Positions 44,956-53,548 of a DNA stretch of 64,000 bases are shown piece by piece. This DNA is from CAWGET01 sp963821715. GTDB lineage: Bacteria; Bacteroidota; Ignavibacteria; Ignavibacteriales; Melioribacteraceae. The position numbers were made by a program, and so were the translations under genes. The DNA is taken from NCBI GenBank assembly GCA_963821715.1, contig CAWGET010000007.1:124001-188000 (forward strand). The letters run 5' to 3'. Below the pieces are notes generated by a model, which was not told the origin of the DNA, searched no databases, and was given only the letters and a program-made list of their open reading frames with translations. Position 1 is the stretch's first letter. Every line of letters begins with the position of its first letter.

Positions 44956-46029
44956 TTATCTTTCTTTTACAGCTTCCAAAATTGCAGCCGCAATTTGATT
45001 CGGCTCTAATCCCGGACTGCTTACTTTTTTTTCTTCATATGTTTTTTTGATTGACGAGATTATCTTTTCCTCAACCGGTTCAATTCCTTTTAAACCGGAT
45101 TCAATTTTTGATATTGAATCAGACGGCAGAATAGTAAAATCACCAGAGATTGTTACATCGTCAATCAGATTATTTTTGAGCCGGACTGTTGTTCTTATCA
45201 ATCCGCCAGGAGCTTTAAGCGCCGATTCATACATCCGAACGTCTTCATGAATTTTTATTCCGGATTCTTTTCTTCCAGTTTTATGGTAAAGCCATTCTTC
45301 CGATGAAAATCTATCATCCAATCTTTTTGCCATCGATTCTTCCTCGTCGGTCCAATCGCCGTAATAATAATCCATATTCAAAGCTTCGCTTGTTTTTTCG
45401 AGATATATCTTTTTAATCTCCTCGCGCGATGGAACTTCAGATAATTGTTCTTTGATTGTCGTCATATATTCTTCCAAACTCTGATAAATTTTATCACGCA
45501 TTTTTTCCGAGGAAACACGAAGAATTTTTGACATTGTTTTTTTGTTGAAGTCGAGCATTAAACTTCCAACTACCACTTCGGAAATTCCCATTTCCGCTGC
45601 GCCCGTACCTCCGATTTTTTTACCGTTCACATGAATATCGTTTATAGGTCTCAGGTTTGCATTTATTCCAAGCGCTTGATAAGTTTCCACAAGCGGCTGA
45701 GCGTAGATTTTAAAGCGTTCTTCAACAGACATAGGTAAAATACCTGGCTGAAAAATCCATTGCGTGAAAATTTGTCCGTCGTCCAGATAAACTGCTCCGC
45801 CGCCGACTTCGCGTCTGTAAATCGGCAAATTTATCGATCTGCAATATTCCAGATCGAGTTCTTTTTCAACTTCCTGGTGATAACCAACGCTGGCGTAAGG
45901 TGAAGAAGGACTAACTAAAATTATTGTATTGGGCGTTTCTTTATTCATCGCATAACCGACTGCATGATAAACCACTTGAGAGCGCATCGGCGAGATTTTA
46001 TCTAAATCCAGGATCCGTATTTTTTCCAT
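44956..46029 (-). CDS. Lipoate-protein ligase A-like protein
   Basis: A 357-aa member of the biotin/lipoyl A/B ligase fold. N-terminal catalytic domain about 1-235: ASVGYHQEVEKELDLEYCRS, YRREVGGGAVYLDDGQIFTQW (the RR.GGG substrate-binding loop) and NGKKIGGTGAAEMG (catalytic Lys). The C-terminal domain (about 250-357) resembles the accessory domain of LplA. ATG 46029 is chosen because homologous sequence begins at MEKIRILDL; the frame extends to a TTG at 46056. It lies inside the hydrogenase cluster between the maturation protease and hypC, and the cluster encodes its likely substrate, the GcvH-like protein at 51948. Such stand-alone ligases accompany sulfur-oxidizing Hdr-like gene sets. Confidence 0.83.
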   Translation of the reverse strand: MEKIRILDLDKISPMRSQVVYHAVGYAMNKETPNTIILVSPSSPYASVGYHQEVEKELDLEYCRSINLPIYRREVGGGAVYLDDGQIFTQWIFQPGILPMSVEERFKIYAQPLVETYQALGINANLRPINDIHVNGKKIGGTGAAEMGISEVVVGSLMLDFNKKTMSKILRVSSEKMRDKIYQSLEEYMTTIKEQLSEVPSREEIKKIYLEKTSEALNMDYYYGDWTDEEESMAKRLDDRFSSEEWLYHKTGRKESGIKIHEDVRMYESALKAPGGLIRTTVRLKNNLIDDVTISGDFTILPSDSISKIESGLKGIEPVEEKIISSIKKTYEEKKVSSPGLEPNQIAAAILEAVKER

Positions 46030-46062
46030 ATCTCCAGTCTCTATTTGATTTTGCAATAGTAG

Positions 46063-46081
46063 AAAAAGGGCTTGCCCTTTC
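46063..46081 (-). terminator. Terminator-like hairpin inside the hydrogenase cluster
   Basis: The plus strand holds AAAGGGCTTGCCCTTT at 46065-46080; read on the minus strand it is a hairpin followed by TTTTT. It lies 73-91 nt beyond the maturation-protease stop and 34 nt before the ligase start. Partial termination here could lower expression of the ligase and hypC. Confidence 0.5.
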
Positions 46082-46153
46082 GTTGTATACAGTATAATAT
46101 CTTCTATTTAGTTGCGGAAGAGGCTAGCTGCTTCCATACAATAAAAAAAACAT

Positions 46154-46600
46154 CTACCAACTCTTTACTATTTCTTCTGCTCGTCTCACCAATTCAGGCA
46201 TTTTCTTTTCAATGGCACTACTTAAACCTACACCAATTTTTGTGTCAACAGGTTGAAAGCCGAGCAGAAAAAGATTATTCGGAAGTCTTTCACGGATATT
46301 TGCCAATCCCAAAACTTCCTGAAATGTAATTTGATGTTCAGACATTTTAACGTCTCGGAACATCGGAATTTCTTCGCCTTTCATTTCAATCAATGTTCCC
46401 GGCTCTTTTCCGGCGTCTATTGTATCCAAAACTAAAAGATGGCTGCAATCTTCCACAAGTTGAAGTAAATTCAATCCGAGGGTTCCGCCGTCAATTAATT
46501 CAATCCCCGAATTTGAATTATCGATTTTTTTTAGAGCATGAACGCCGAGACCTTCGTCGCGGTTTAATGTATTGCCGATGCCAAGAATTATTTTCCGCAT
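46154..46600 (-). CDS. [NiFe] hydrogenase maturation endopeptidase
   Basis: A 148-aa protease of the HyaD/HybD/HycI family that removes the C-terminal peptide of the large subunit after nickel insertion. The signature GIGNTLNRDEGLGVHAL includes the nickel-sensing acidic residue (Glu/Asp near 16); DTIDAGKEPGTL includes the second Asp and SEHQITF the His. It follows the large-subunit gene by 80 nt, in line with being its dedicated protease. Confidence 0.9.
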   Translation of the reverse strand: MRKIILGIGNTLNRDEGLGVHALKKIDNSNSGIELIDGGTLGLNLLQLVEDCSHLLVLDTIDAGKEPGTLIEMKGEEIPMFRDVKMSEHQITFQEVLGLANIRERLPNNLFLLGFQPVDTKIGVGLSSAIEKKMPELVRRAEEIVKSW

Positions 46601-46680
46601 AAATCCTTTTTATGTTATCAGATTTCACTAGCACGAAACTTAAAGAATTAAATTCTAACTAAAACCTTCTAATATTATTT

Positions 46681-48420
46681 CTATGTATTACAAACATTTA
46701 ATCCGGTTACGACTTTACCGGCTTCTTTTCCGGTCGCGTCAATAGTATGAATTGCGCAAGCCATACAAGGATCGAACGAATGAATTGTGCGCAGTATTTC
46801 TAACGGTTGATCGGGAACAGCAAGTTTAGTTCCGACCAAACTCATTTCGTAAGCGCCCGCCTGATTTTTGTGATCACGCGGAGAGGCGTTCCATGTTGTA
46901 GGAACGACTAACTGAAAATTCTCAATCTTGCCGTCTTCTATTACGCACCAATGCCCGAGCGCTCCGCGGGGAGCTTCCATAAATCCGAATCCTTTTGCCG
47001 AGGAATCCCAGGAATGAGGTTCCCATTTTTCGTTGTTGAAGGTATCGGTATTTCCCGCTTTAATTTCATTAATTAATTCATCGTAAAAAGTTCTTAACGA
47101 ATCAGCCATATATTTTGTTTCTATTGCGCGCGCGGCTGTTCTGCCGAGTGTAGAAAATACTGCAGCCAAAGGAGCGTTCAATTGTTTTAAAACAAAATTG
47201 GTCAGATCGACAATCTGCTCATTACCGGTTGCATACATCATCAATACGCGCGCAAGCGGACCCACTTCCATCGGAGTTTCATTCCAGCGTGGAGCTTTCA
47301 GCCAGCTATATTTTTGATCAACTTCCAAAAATTCATAAGGCGGCATCGGTCCGCTGTAATTAAATTCTGTTTCACCGTTCCATGGATGAAGTCCGACTCC
47401 GTCGCCGTCTGCATATTTATACCAGCTATGCGCAACGTATTCTTTCATCCTGTCGAAGTCATTCGGGTCCGGTTTTATAATTTTTTTAATATCGCGATTT
47501 AAAATTATTCCTCTCGGAATTAAAAACTGATCGGTATCTTTCAATCCGGCTTGAGGAAATTCTCCCCAGGTTAAAAAATTTCCGAGTCCTTCACCGAGCG
47601 AAGCGTAATCCAAATAATACGGCGCTATCGCGAGAAGATCCGGAATATAAACCTTATCCACAAATTCAATTATCTTTTCAATAGAATCGTTTACAATTGA
47701 TAAATAATGAGCGTTTATTGCCGCTTCGCTTTCGAGATCAATAGGCATAGGAACTCCGCCTACTACAAAATTCGGATGAGGATTTTTACCGCCGAAGATC
47801 GTATGGATTTTTACGACTTCAGCCTGCCAGTCCAGCGCTTCCAGGTAGTGAGCCACCGCGAGCAAATTAATCTCCGGCGGAAGTTTATAAGCCGGATGCC
47901 CCCAATATGCATTGGCAAAAATTGAAAGTTGTCCGCTGTCAACAATCGCCTGAACTTTTTTCTGAACCGAAGTAAAATAACCAACGGACGAATTTTGCCA
48001 CGTAGAAATTGATTGCTGAATCTCGGAAGTCTTTTTCGGATCGGCTTTTAACGCGGAAACAACATCAACCCAGTCCAACGCGTGAAGATGATAAAAGTGC
48101 ATCACATGATCGTGAACGTATTGCTGTGCGATCATCAAATTCCTGATCAGATTAGCGGCTTTCGGAATTTGAATATTCAGCGCGTCTTCAACCGAACGTA
48201 TGGAAGCAAACGCATGAACGGTAGTGCATACACCGCAAACCCGCTGAGTAAAAGCCCAGGCTTCGCGCGGGTCGCGTCCTTTCAATATTTTTTCGATTCC
48301 CCGGACCATTGTGCCGGACGAATACGCTTTAGTAATTGTATTGCTCGCGTCTAATTCCGCTTCGATCCGAAGATGACCTTCAATTCTTGTTATCGGATCG
48401 ACTACTATTCGTTTTGCCAT
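46681..48420 (-). CDS. hynL: [NiFe] hydrogenase large subunit, group 1 (Isp-type)
   Basis: A 579-aa catalytic subunit. It starts with RIVVDPITRIEGHLRIEAEL. L1 is QRVCGVCTTVHAFAS (about residues 59-73, nickel ligands C and C); L2 is DPCMACAIH near the C-terminus, followed by a 21-residue tail that the maturation protease should remove. Both CxxC pairs are present, so it is an active-type enzyme. The subunit order in the cluster (small subunit, Isp1, Isp2, then large subunit) is the Isp-type arrangement known from Thiocapsa and Aquifex, usually classed near group 1e. It oxidises H2 on the periplasmic side, since the partner has a Tat signal. Confidence 0.93.
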   Translation of the reverse strand: MAKRIVVDPITRIEGHLRIEAELDASNTITKAYSSGTMVRGIEKILKGRDPREAWAFTQRVCGVCTTVHAFASIRSVEDALNIQIPKAANLIRNLMIAQQYVHDHVMHFYHLHALDWVDVVSALKADPKKTSEIQQSISTWQNSSVGYFTSVQKKVQAIVDSGQLSIFANAYWGHPAYKLPPEINLLAVAHYLEALDWQAEVVKIHTIFGGKNPHPNFVVGGVPMPIDLESEAAINAHYLSIVNDSIEKIIEFVDKVYIPDLLAIAPYYLDYASLGEGLGNFLTWGEFPQAGLKDTDQFLIPRGIILNRDIKKIIKPDPNDFDRMKEYVAHSWYKYADGDGVGLHPWNGETEFNYSGPMPPYEFLEVDQKYSWLKAPRWNETPMEVGPLARVLMMYATGNEQIVDLTNFVLKQLNAPLAAVFSTLGRTAARAIETKYMADSLRTFYDELINEIKAGNTDTFNNEKWEPHSWDSSAKGFGFMEAPRGALGHWCVIEDGKIENFQLVVPTTWNASPRDHKNQAGAYEMSLVGTKLAVPDQPLEILRTIHSFDPCMACAIHTIDATGKEAGKVVTGLNVCNT

Positions 48421-48429
48421 TTTTTGCTC

Positions 48430-48750
48430 CTATTGATTGCGAAGCCAGTCAAGAGCTTCGGCTTCCGACTTGAAAATTTTAACTTCTTTTGTGTAATAAC
48501 TTTCCGATATTTTTGTTAGATCTTCCGGAAGTTCCGCTCCGAAAATCGCGGTAACCGGCATCATCGGCCGGAAATGTTTTATATTCCTCGCGCACTCCTC
48601 GGCAGTAGTCTCCCTCAGATCAACCAATAGTTTTCCATCATAATCTTCAAAAAACTTAGCTAGCGTTTGAACGTCTTCAGGCGAAAATTCGCCGGTATGT
48701 TTACATCTCATTATTCCTTTTTCAACAGGAGTAAGAGTAAATGAAGACAT
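48430..48750 (-). CDS. STAS/SpoIIAA-like small protein
   Basis: A 106-aa protein resembling the SpoIIAA-like (STAS-related) family: KGIMRCKHTGEFSPEDVQTLAKFF, then GKLLVDLRETTAEE, and a final helix with FKSEAEALDWL. Such domains serve as protein-protein switches or bind small molecules. It is sandwiched between isp2 and hynL (24 nt and 10 nt gaps), which is not part of the classic Isp gene order, so it is probably a dedicated accessory protein of this hydrogenase. Its function is unknown. Confidence 0.6.
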   Translation of the reverse strand: MSSFTLTPVEKGIMRCKHTGEFSPEDVQTLAKFFEDYDGKLLVDLRETTAEECARNIKHFRPMMPVTAIFGAELPEDLTKISESYYTKEVKIFKSEAEALDWLRNQ

Positions 48751-48773
48751 CTTGATTCTCCTAATTTTATTGG

Positions 48774-50039
48774 TTATTCTTCTTCTTCCATCGCTTCTGC
48801 AACCATTTCCGTAAGGCTTTTCACTTTTACCTGATGATTAAAGTGATTAACGCCGTCCACAAATTGAAGTCTGCAATTCGAACAAACCATCGCGACGCTA
48901 TCCGCTTTAACTTTTTTAAGCTGATCAACTTTTAATCTGAATGCGGCAAACCGGTTCTCGTCTGCTTCTTTTATAGAAATAACTCCGCCGCCGCCGCCGC
49001 AGCATTGCGATTCTTCTTTATTTGGCGACATTTCTTTAAAAGAATTCGGAGCTAAAATGTTCATTAAATTTCTCGGCTCCTGAATAAAACTGCCGCGTCT
49101 TTGAATTTTACAGGCGTCGTGGAAAGTGATAGTTCCGTTATCAAAGGATCCTTTCTTTACTTTGATTTTTCCGCTCATTACTAAATCGTTAACTACTTTT
49201 ACGATGTGCGTAACTTCTAATCCATCGGGAACATCCATAATATTTTTCGCCGTCCACCTGAAAGCATCGAAAGCATGGCCGCATTCCGAAATTATCATCC
49301 GCTTAACGCCCAATTCTTCAACGCCATCGAAAACGCGCTGCATAAATAATTTTGTTAATTCCATATCGCCTTCAAAAAATCCGAAGTTCACGACTTCGCG
49401 TCCTTTAGATGAGAGCGTCCAGTTTATTCCGGCTGCATTTAAAATCTTTGCAACGGCTCCGATATTAGTCGGGAATTTCATCATCTCTATGGAAGTAAAA
49501 ACTACTAGTGTATCCGCACCTTTTTTATCTATCGGAATATCGACTTCAAACTCATCGGCAACCCATTCTATCCGTTCTTCCCAAGTATCTAAATCAAGAC
49601 CAAGAGGCGATCCGATATCTACTTGTTTTTTTGTAGCTGTTCGAAGATCTTCCGGCACAGCTTCTGCGGCTGATAATCCCGTGCGGACATTATGCAAAAT
49701 TGGTCCAAGTTGAATCCCCATGGGACAAACCATCGAGCATTTATTGCAGACCGTGCAAGCTTCAAAAAGTAATTTGCTGTGTTGAAGCAGATCATCATTG
49801 GTTATAGCTTTATCAACACCGAGCGCTAATTTCAATTTTCCGCCCAGTGTAAACCGCTGCTCGTAACCGCGCCTTATCAATTCCATTTTATAAACCGGTG
49901 CATATTCAGGAATTCCGGTCGCCTGATAATAATGACAAGCCTCGGCGCAAATTCCGCACCGCGTGCAGGCTTCCAATTGAGAAGCGACCCAACCGCCTGT
50001 TTCTTCTACAAAAGCGTTTAATGCATCTTCTGTTCTCAT
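48774..50039 (-). CDS. isp2: Isp2: HdrD/GlpC-like (Fe-S) protein of the hydrogenase
   Basis: A 421-aa cytoplasmic-type electron carrier similar to heterodisulfide reductase subunit D. N-terminal dicluster: CTRCGICAEAC (about residues 25-35) and CTVCNKCSMVCP (about 95-106). Two CCG-type blocks bind the non-cubane cluster expected in HdrB/D: one around SECGHAFDAFRW and one with SQCCGGGGG and CSNCRLQF. In Isp-type hydrogenases it is proposed to take electrons from the cytochrome Isp1 across the membrane. The presence of sulfur carriers in the same cluster makes a thiol-disulfide or sulfur substrate plausible. It begins 13 nt after isp1. Confidence 0.88.
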   Translation of the reverse strand: MRTEDALNAFVEETGGWVASQLEACTRCGICAEACHYYQATGIPEYAPVYKMELIRRGYEQRFTLGGKLKLALGVDKAITNDDLLQHSKLLFEACTVCNKCSMVCPMGIQLGPILHNVRTGLSAAEAVPEDLRTATKKQVDIGSPLGLDLDTWEERIEWVADEFEVDIPIDKKGADTLVVFTSIEMMKFPTNIGAVAKILNAAGINWTLSSKGREVVNFGFFEGDMELTKLFMQRVFDGVEELGVKRMIISECGHAFDAFRWTAKNIMDVPDGLEVTHIVKVVNDLVMSGKIKVKKGSFDNGTITFHDACKIQRRGSFIQEPRNLMNILAPNSFKEMSPNKEESQCCGGGGGVISIKEADENRFAAFRLKVDQLKKVKADSVAMVCSNCRLQFVDGVNHFNHQVKVKSLTEMVAEAMEEEE

Positions 50040-50052
50040 ATCGCTTTCTCCT

Positions 50053-50730
50053 TTACGGCGTTACCGCGCGTTTACCGAATTGCGCGCCGTGTATTGATTT
50101 TGAAAAAAAGTAAAACATAAAATGGGATATTCTGCTGAACGGAATCCATATCAGTAAAATATTTACGAAGAGCATATGATATGAATAGAGAACTTCGTAT
50201 TGAAAAAATAAATGATGCGTCATCGCATAACCGCTAATCATCGGAAGAAAAACTACTGTCCAATTTGCTATTTCGGAGGCGCCTGTAATTAATTTGAGTA
50301 CCGGATGAACAAATCGGTTTGCTAATAAAATAAGCAGACTAATAATTGTTATAGCAGCGAACCAATCGACTACAGGAATCGGCAATGTAGGCCATCCGAA
50401 TCCGAGAAGACTTTTCCAAACCAGCATATGCGGCGTGCCGAAAATTAAAATAACTATCAGTCCGAGATGAAAAATTCCTCCGGCTATGAAAGTGATAAAA
50501 TTTCCTTTAAAAGTATTTTTTACCCAGGGAATAAAGGGCCAAATTAAAATTCCTTTTAAATAAGAAATCATGACTCCCTTTGCTTTGCTTCCTTTTGAAG
50601 GAACTTTGTCTTTAGTCCAGCCGAGGGCGAGAATTCTAACCAGACGGTAAACCATTCCGCCGATAAATACAAGAAGCGCGACGTAGAACATCGGACCTCT
50701 TAGAAAATCTAAAATATCATTCCAAAACAT
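50053..50730 (-). CDS. isp1: Isp1: NarI-like cytochrome b membrane subunit
   Basis: A 225-aa integral membrane protein with about five helices (MFYVALLVFIGGMVYRLVRI; ITFIAGGIFHLGLIVILIFG; and so on). Heme ligand candidates are His residues in GGIFHLGL and in MLFVNILLIWIPFSRISHFMFYFFSK. The pattern is that of the NarI/DsrM gamma cytochrome, the normal Isp1. It starts 9 nt after the small-subunit gene. It probably relays electrons from periplasmic H2 oxidation to Isp2 or quinones. Confidence 0.88.
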   Translation of the reverse strand: MFWNDILDFLRGPMFYVALLVFIGGMVYRLVRILALGWTKDKVPSKGSKAKGVMISYLKGILIWPFIPWVKNTFKGNFITFIAGGIFHLGLIVILIFGTPHMLVWKSLLGFGWPTLPIPVVDWFAAITIISLLILLANRFVHPVLKLITGASEIANWTVVFLPMISGYAMTHHLFFQYEVLYSYHMLFVNILLIWIPFSRISHFMFYFFSKSIHGAQFGKRAVTP

Positions 50731-50739
50731 ATAGAACTC

Positions 50740-51846
50740 CTATCCTTTATGAAGTTGTTTTTTCTTGGAATTATTTGCGACAGCCATCCCGGCTCCCACA
50801 GCGGCTCCTACGGCAGCCGCAGCTCCTACGGTAACCATTGCCGGTTTGTTAAGCGGAGTCGATTGACCCTGATAAAATCCACCGCCATCCCAAAAGTTCG
50901 GTTCCGAACATCCGAGGCAGGGATGATTCGACTGAATCGGGAAAGATAAACCGCCGTTCCATTTTATTGTAGCGCAATTGTTATAAGTAGTTGGTCCTTT
51001 GCATCCGAGTTTGTATAGGCAGTAGCCTTTCTTCGCGCCTTCGTCGTCAAAGGAAAGAGCGAACTCGCCCCTTTCGTAGAATGGTCTACGCAGACATCTG
51101 TCATGAATGGTATTCGCGTAAAATGTTTTAGGACGGTTGAGCGAATCTAATTCCGGTATAGTGCCGAAGATTAAGAAGTTTGCCAAAACACCGGTAAATA
51201 CTTCGGGAATTGCAGGACATCCCGGGATATTTACAACCGGTTTATCCGTAATTACTTTCCAGACTCCGTATGCATCTGTCGGATTAGGATTCGCGTGAGG
51301 AATTCCGCCGAACGCAGCGCAGTTGCCCGTCGCAATAATAGCTGCGGCGCCTTTTGCCGCGTCTTGTAGAAGGCTAAGCGATGTTCTTCCACCAACTACG
51401 CTGTAAATTCCGTCATCGCCAATTGGAATGCTTCCTTCCAAAATTAAAACGTATTCACCGTCGTATTGCTTCATAATTGCTTCGCGGTGGTTTTCAATTT
51501 GATGACCGGCGGCGGCAGATAGCGTTTCGTGATATTCAACAGCGATGGAATTTAAAACCAATGAGGATAAAGTAGGGGATAGGCTTCTGCTTAAACCCTC
51601 GGTGCATCCGGTGCAGCTTTGCATTTCGAGCCAAATCACCGGAACTTTCGGCTTTGTTTTTAAAGATTTTTCAACTTCCTTAGCCAAAGTTTTCGTCGTA
51701 TCTTCAGTCTGCGCGAAAACTTTTCCGTTTGCAAAAGGAACCTGGCTTAAACCTAACGCTCCCGCAATCACTCCGCAGGTATTGAGAAATTCCCTTCGGG
51801 TTACGCCCGAGATTTTCATTTCTTCGTAAATGGTTTTTCTTGCCAT
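50740..51846 (-). CDS. hynS: [NiFe] hydrogenase small subunit with Tat signal and C-terminal anchor
   Basis: A 368-aa Fe-S subunit. Tat motif TRREFLNTCG near residue 15, then the mature start. The proximal-cluster site WLEMQSCTGCTE is visible, and further Cys groups occur in ATGNCAAFGG, VNIPGCPA, HDRCLRR, CLYKLGCKGPTTYNNCA and NHPCLGCSEPNFWD (medial and distal clusters). A Gly/Ala-rich hydrophobic helix (about residues 335-355) anchors it. ATG 51846 is chosen because GGGAG sits 6 nt upstream; the frame extends to a TTG at 51879. It heads the structural genes, 101 nt after the GcvH-like gene. Confidence 0.93.
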   Translation of the reverse strand: MARKTIYEEMKISGVTRREFLNTCGVIAGALGLSQVPFANGKVFAQTEDTTKTLAKEVEKSLKTKPKVPVIWLEMQSCTGCTEGLSRSLSPTLSSLVLNSIAVEYHETLSAAAGHQIENHREAIMKQYDGEYVLILEGSIPIGDDGIYSVVGGRTSLSLLQDAAKGAAAIIATGNCAAFGGIPHANPNPTDAYGVWKVITDKPVVNIPGCPAIPEVFTGVLANFLIFGTIPELDSLNRPKTFYANTIHDRCLRRPFYERGEFALSFDDEGAKKGYCLYKLGCKGPTTYNNCATIKWNGGLSFPIQSNHPCLGCSEPNFWDGGGFYQGQSTPLNKPAMVTVGAAAAVGAAVGAGMAVANNSKKKQLHKG

Positions 51847-51947
51847 TTCTACTCCCAGATAATTTTTTACTAAACGCAAAAAATCTTATAAGGTCTATAT
51901 GTCTTATTTAATTCGGTAAAAAATTCTTCGCGCTTAACAATGTTATT

Positions 51948-52394
51948 TTATTCGCAGGATATTCCTTCGGCTTCTAATTTTTCTTTATAGTTGGCTAAAC
52001 CTTCTTCGCCAAAAGCCAGACTTCCTTTATCGCCGTCCCAATCAGCCGGAGTCATTTCCACAATCCAACCCTCCCCATATGGATCTTCGACAACAATATT
52101 TGGATTAGACGCGACTTTCTCATTTGCTTTAGCGAGTGTTCCGGTAACGGGTGCGGGAACCGGTCCCACAAATTTACTGCTTTCTAAAGTCGCTACGCTT
52201 TTCCCTTGATTAATTTCGCTCCCTATTTTTTTCTGCTTCACTGTTACAGCAATCAAACTTCCGCCGGATAATTTAACCGCTACGGTGCTCATCCCGACTC
52301 GAATATTTCCGTCATCAAGCGGTTTTACCCAAATATGTTTATCCGTGTAATAATAAAGATCGTCCGGTAAATTACATCCTTTAATATTTGCCAT
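51948..52394 (-). CDS. GcvH-like lipoyl-carrier protein (LbpA-type)
   Basis: A 148-aa protein of the glycine cleavage H family. The lipoyl-lysine motif TLESSKFVGPVPAPVTG is intact, Lys 74 aligning with the modified Lys of GcvH (ESVK). N-terminal YTDKHIWVKPLDDGNIRVGMS and C-terminal NPNIVVEDPYGEGWIVEM match the H fold. No gcvT or gcvP is near. The penultimate residue is Cys 147, which canonical GcvH lacks. A GcvH-like protein beside TusA, DsrE proteins, a lipoate ligase and an HdrD-like protein matches the LbpA type used as a sulfur carrier in sulfur-oxidizing Hdr-like pathways. That role is inferred here. Confidence 0.82.
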   Translation of the reverse strand: MANIKGCNLPDDLYYYTDKHIWVKPLDDGNIRVGMSTVAVKLSGGSLIAVTVKQKKIGSEINQGKSVATLESSKFVGPVPAPVTGTLAKANEKVASNPNIVVEDPYGEGWIVEMTPADWDGDKGSLAFGEEGLANYKEKLEAEGISCE

Positions 52395-52406
52395 TTCTTA
52401 ATCCTC

Positions 52407-52772
52407 TTAAAAAGTTAAAACTGTTTTGCAATCTTCCGCGGTCTGCCACATATAAGCTCCGCCTACCATTTTAACGTCTTCAATTAAGTCTGAAGGTTGA
52501 AGATCGTGCAATTCGGTAGAAGCCGTGCAGGCTGTAAACTTTACGCCGCTTTCCATCGCTTCGTCCAAAAATTCTTTAACGGATTTTCCGCCCTCTTTCG
52601 GATAAATTTTTTCGGCCTCTCCTTTTTTAAGCAGCAAAGTTCCGTCGATTGTAAAAAACATAGTAACGTCGTAATCCATAGCGGCCGCCAAAGTAGCAAA
52701 AAAGAAAGGAGTTGCGCACCGGCGTGGCGTATCCGGTCCGCTGGTCATAATTATCATTACCTGGTCTTCCAT
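52407..52772 (-). CDS. DsrE family protein (small)
   Basis: A 121-aa DsrE-fold protein: IIMTSGPDTPRRCATPFFFATLAAAM, FFTIDGTLLLKKGEAEKIY and KFTACTASTELHDLQPSDL. Cys in the RRCATP and FTACTAS segments are candidates for persulfide carriage; the second aligns with the conserved Cys of DsrE/TusD-type proteins. It starts 16 nt after the larger DsrE-like gene and ends 12 nt before the GcvH-like gene. Confidence 0.78.
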   Translation of the reverse strand: MEDQVMIIMTSGPDTPRRCATPFFFATLAAAMDYDVTMFFTIDGTLLLKKGEAEKIYPKEGGKSVKEFLDEAMESGVKFTACTASTELHDLQPSDLIEDVKMVGGAYMWQTAEDCKTVLTF

Positions 52773-52788
52773 AAAAAATTCCCCTTAA

Positions 52789-53268
52789 TTAAAAAGTTAA
52801 AGTAATTGCGTTTTTACTCGCGAATTCCAAAAAAGTAGCCGCGCCGCCAATTTCCAATCCTTCCATCAATTCTTCTTTTTTAATTCCGAGAACGTCAAGC
52901 GTCATTTGGCAAGCGATTAATCTTACTCCCGATTCCAAAGCTACTTCTAGAAGTTCGCTTAATTTGGCGACGTTAGCCTTCCGCATCCAGCTGTTCATCA
53001 TCGAAGTTGCGGCTGTCGTCATTCCCGGCAGCATTCCTATAATGTTCGGTATAGGAATAGGCATTGCGGGATTTGCTATTGGCGCTACTTTCAGTTTGTC
53101 GGCTTCTCCTTTTTTGATGATATTCAATCCGTAGAATGTAAAAAATATCGCAACTTCCATATCCATTGCGGCTGCGGCTGTTCCAAGAATTAAAGGCGGA
53201 TAGGCTGAGTCGAGCGTTCCGTGAGCGGCAACAATAGCTAATCTTGTACTTGTGTTTTGTTCTTCCAT
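52789..53268 (-). CDS. DsrE/DsrF/DrsH-like family protein
   Basis: A 159-aa DsrE-fold protein: RLAIVAAHGTLDSAYPPLILGTAAAAM at the start, IFFTFYGLNIIKKGEADKL, a Pro-rich insert (about 66-82), and VRLIACQMTLDVLGIKKEEL with the single conserved Cys near residue 119. It belongs to the DsrE2 type found beside TusA in sulfur-oxidation gene sets. It lies 27 nt after tusA. Confidence 0.82.
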   Translation of the reverse strand: MEEQNTSTRLAIVAAHGTLDSAYPPLILGTAAAAMDMEVAIFFTFYGLNIIKKGEADKLKVAPIANPAMPIPIPNIIGMLPGMTTAATSMMNSWMRKANVAKLSELLEVALESGVRLIACQMTLDVLGIKKEELMEGLEIGGAATFLEFASKNAITLTF

Positions 53269-53295
53269 TTTTTCCTCTATATTTTTTTTGAAGAA

Positions 53296-53526
53296 CTATT
53301 TTGTCTTTTTGATGAAGAAAATATACTTGCCGTCTTTCTCTTCAGAACTCAATACTTCGTTGCCCGTTTTCTTCGACCACGCTTCAACATCGGGAATAGA
53401 GCCGGGATCGGTAGCTATCATTTTTAATACTTGGCCTGTTTGCAATCCGTCGATTGCTTTTTTCGTTTTGATTATCGGCATTGGACAAGATAATCCACTG
53501 TTGTCTAAAACCTGATCTTCCTGCAT
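53296..53526 (-). CDS. tusA: TusA family sulfur carrier
   Basis: A 76-aa sulfur-carrier protein with the signature SGLSCPMPIIKTKKAI, where Cys 14 in the CPxP motif holds the persulfide. TusA proteins supply sulfur for tRNA thiolation or, beside DsrE and Hdr-like genes, for sulfur oxidation. Placement at the head of this cluster favours the latter. A GGAGG site precedes the ATG. Confidence 0.92.
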   Translation of the reverse strand: MQEDQVLDNSGLSCPMPIIKTKKAIDGLQTGQVLKMIATDPGSIPDVEAWSKKTGNEVLSSEEKDGKYIFFIKKTK

Positions 53527-53548
53527 TGTTCCTCCGGTTGTTGTTATA

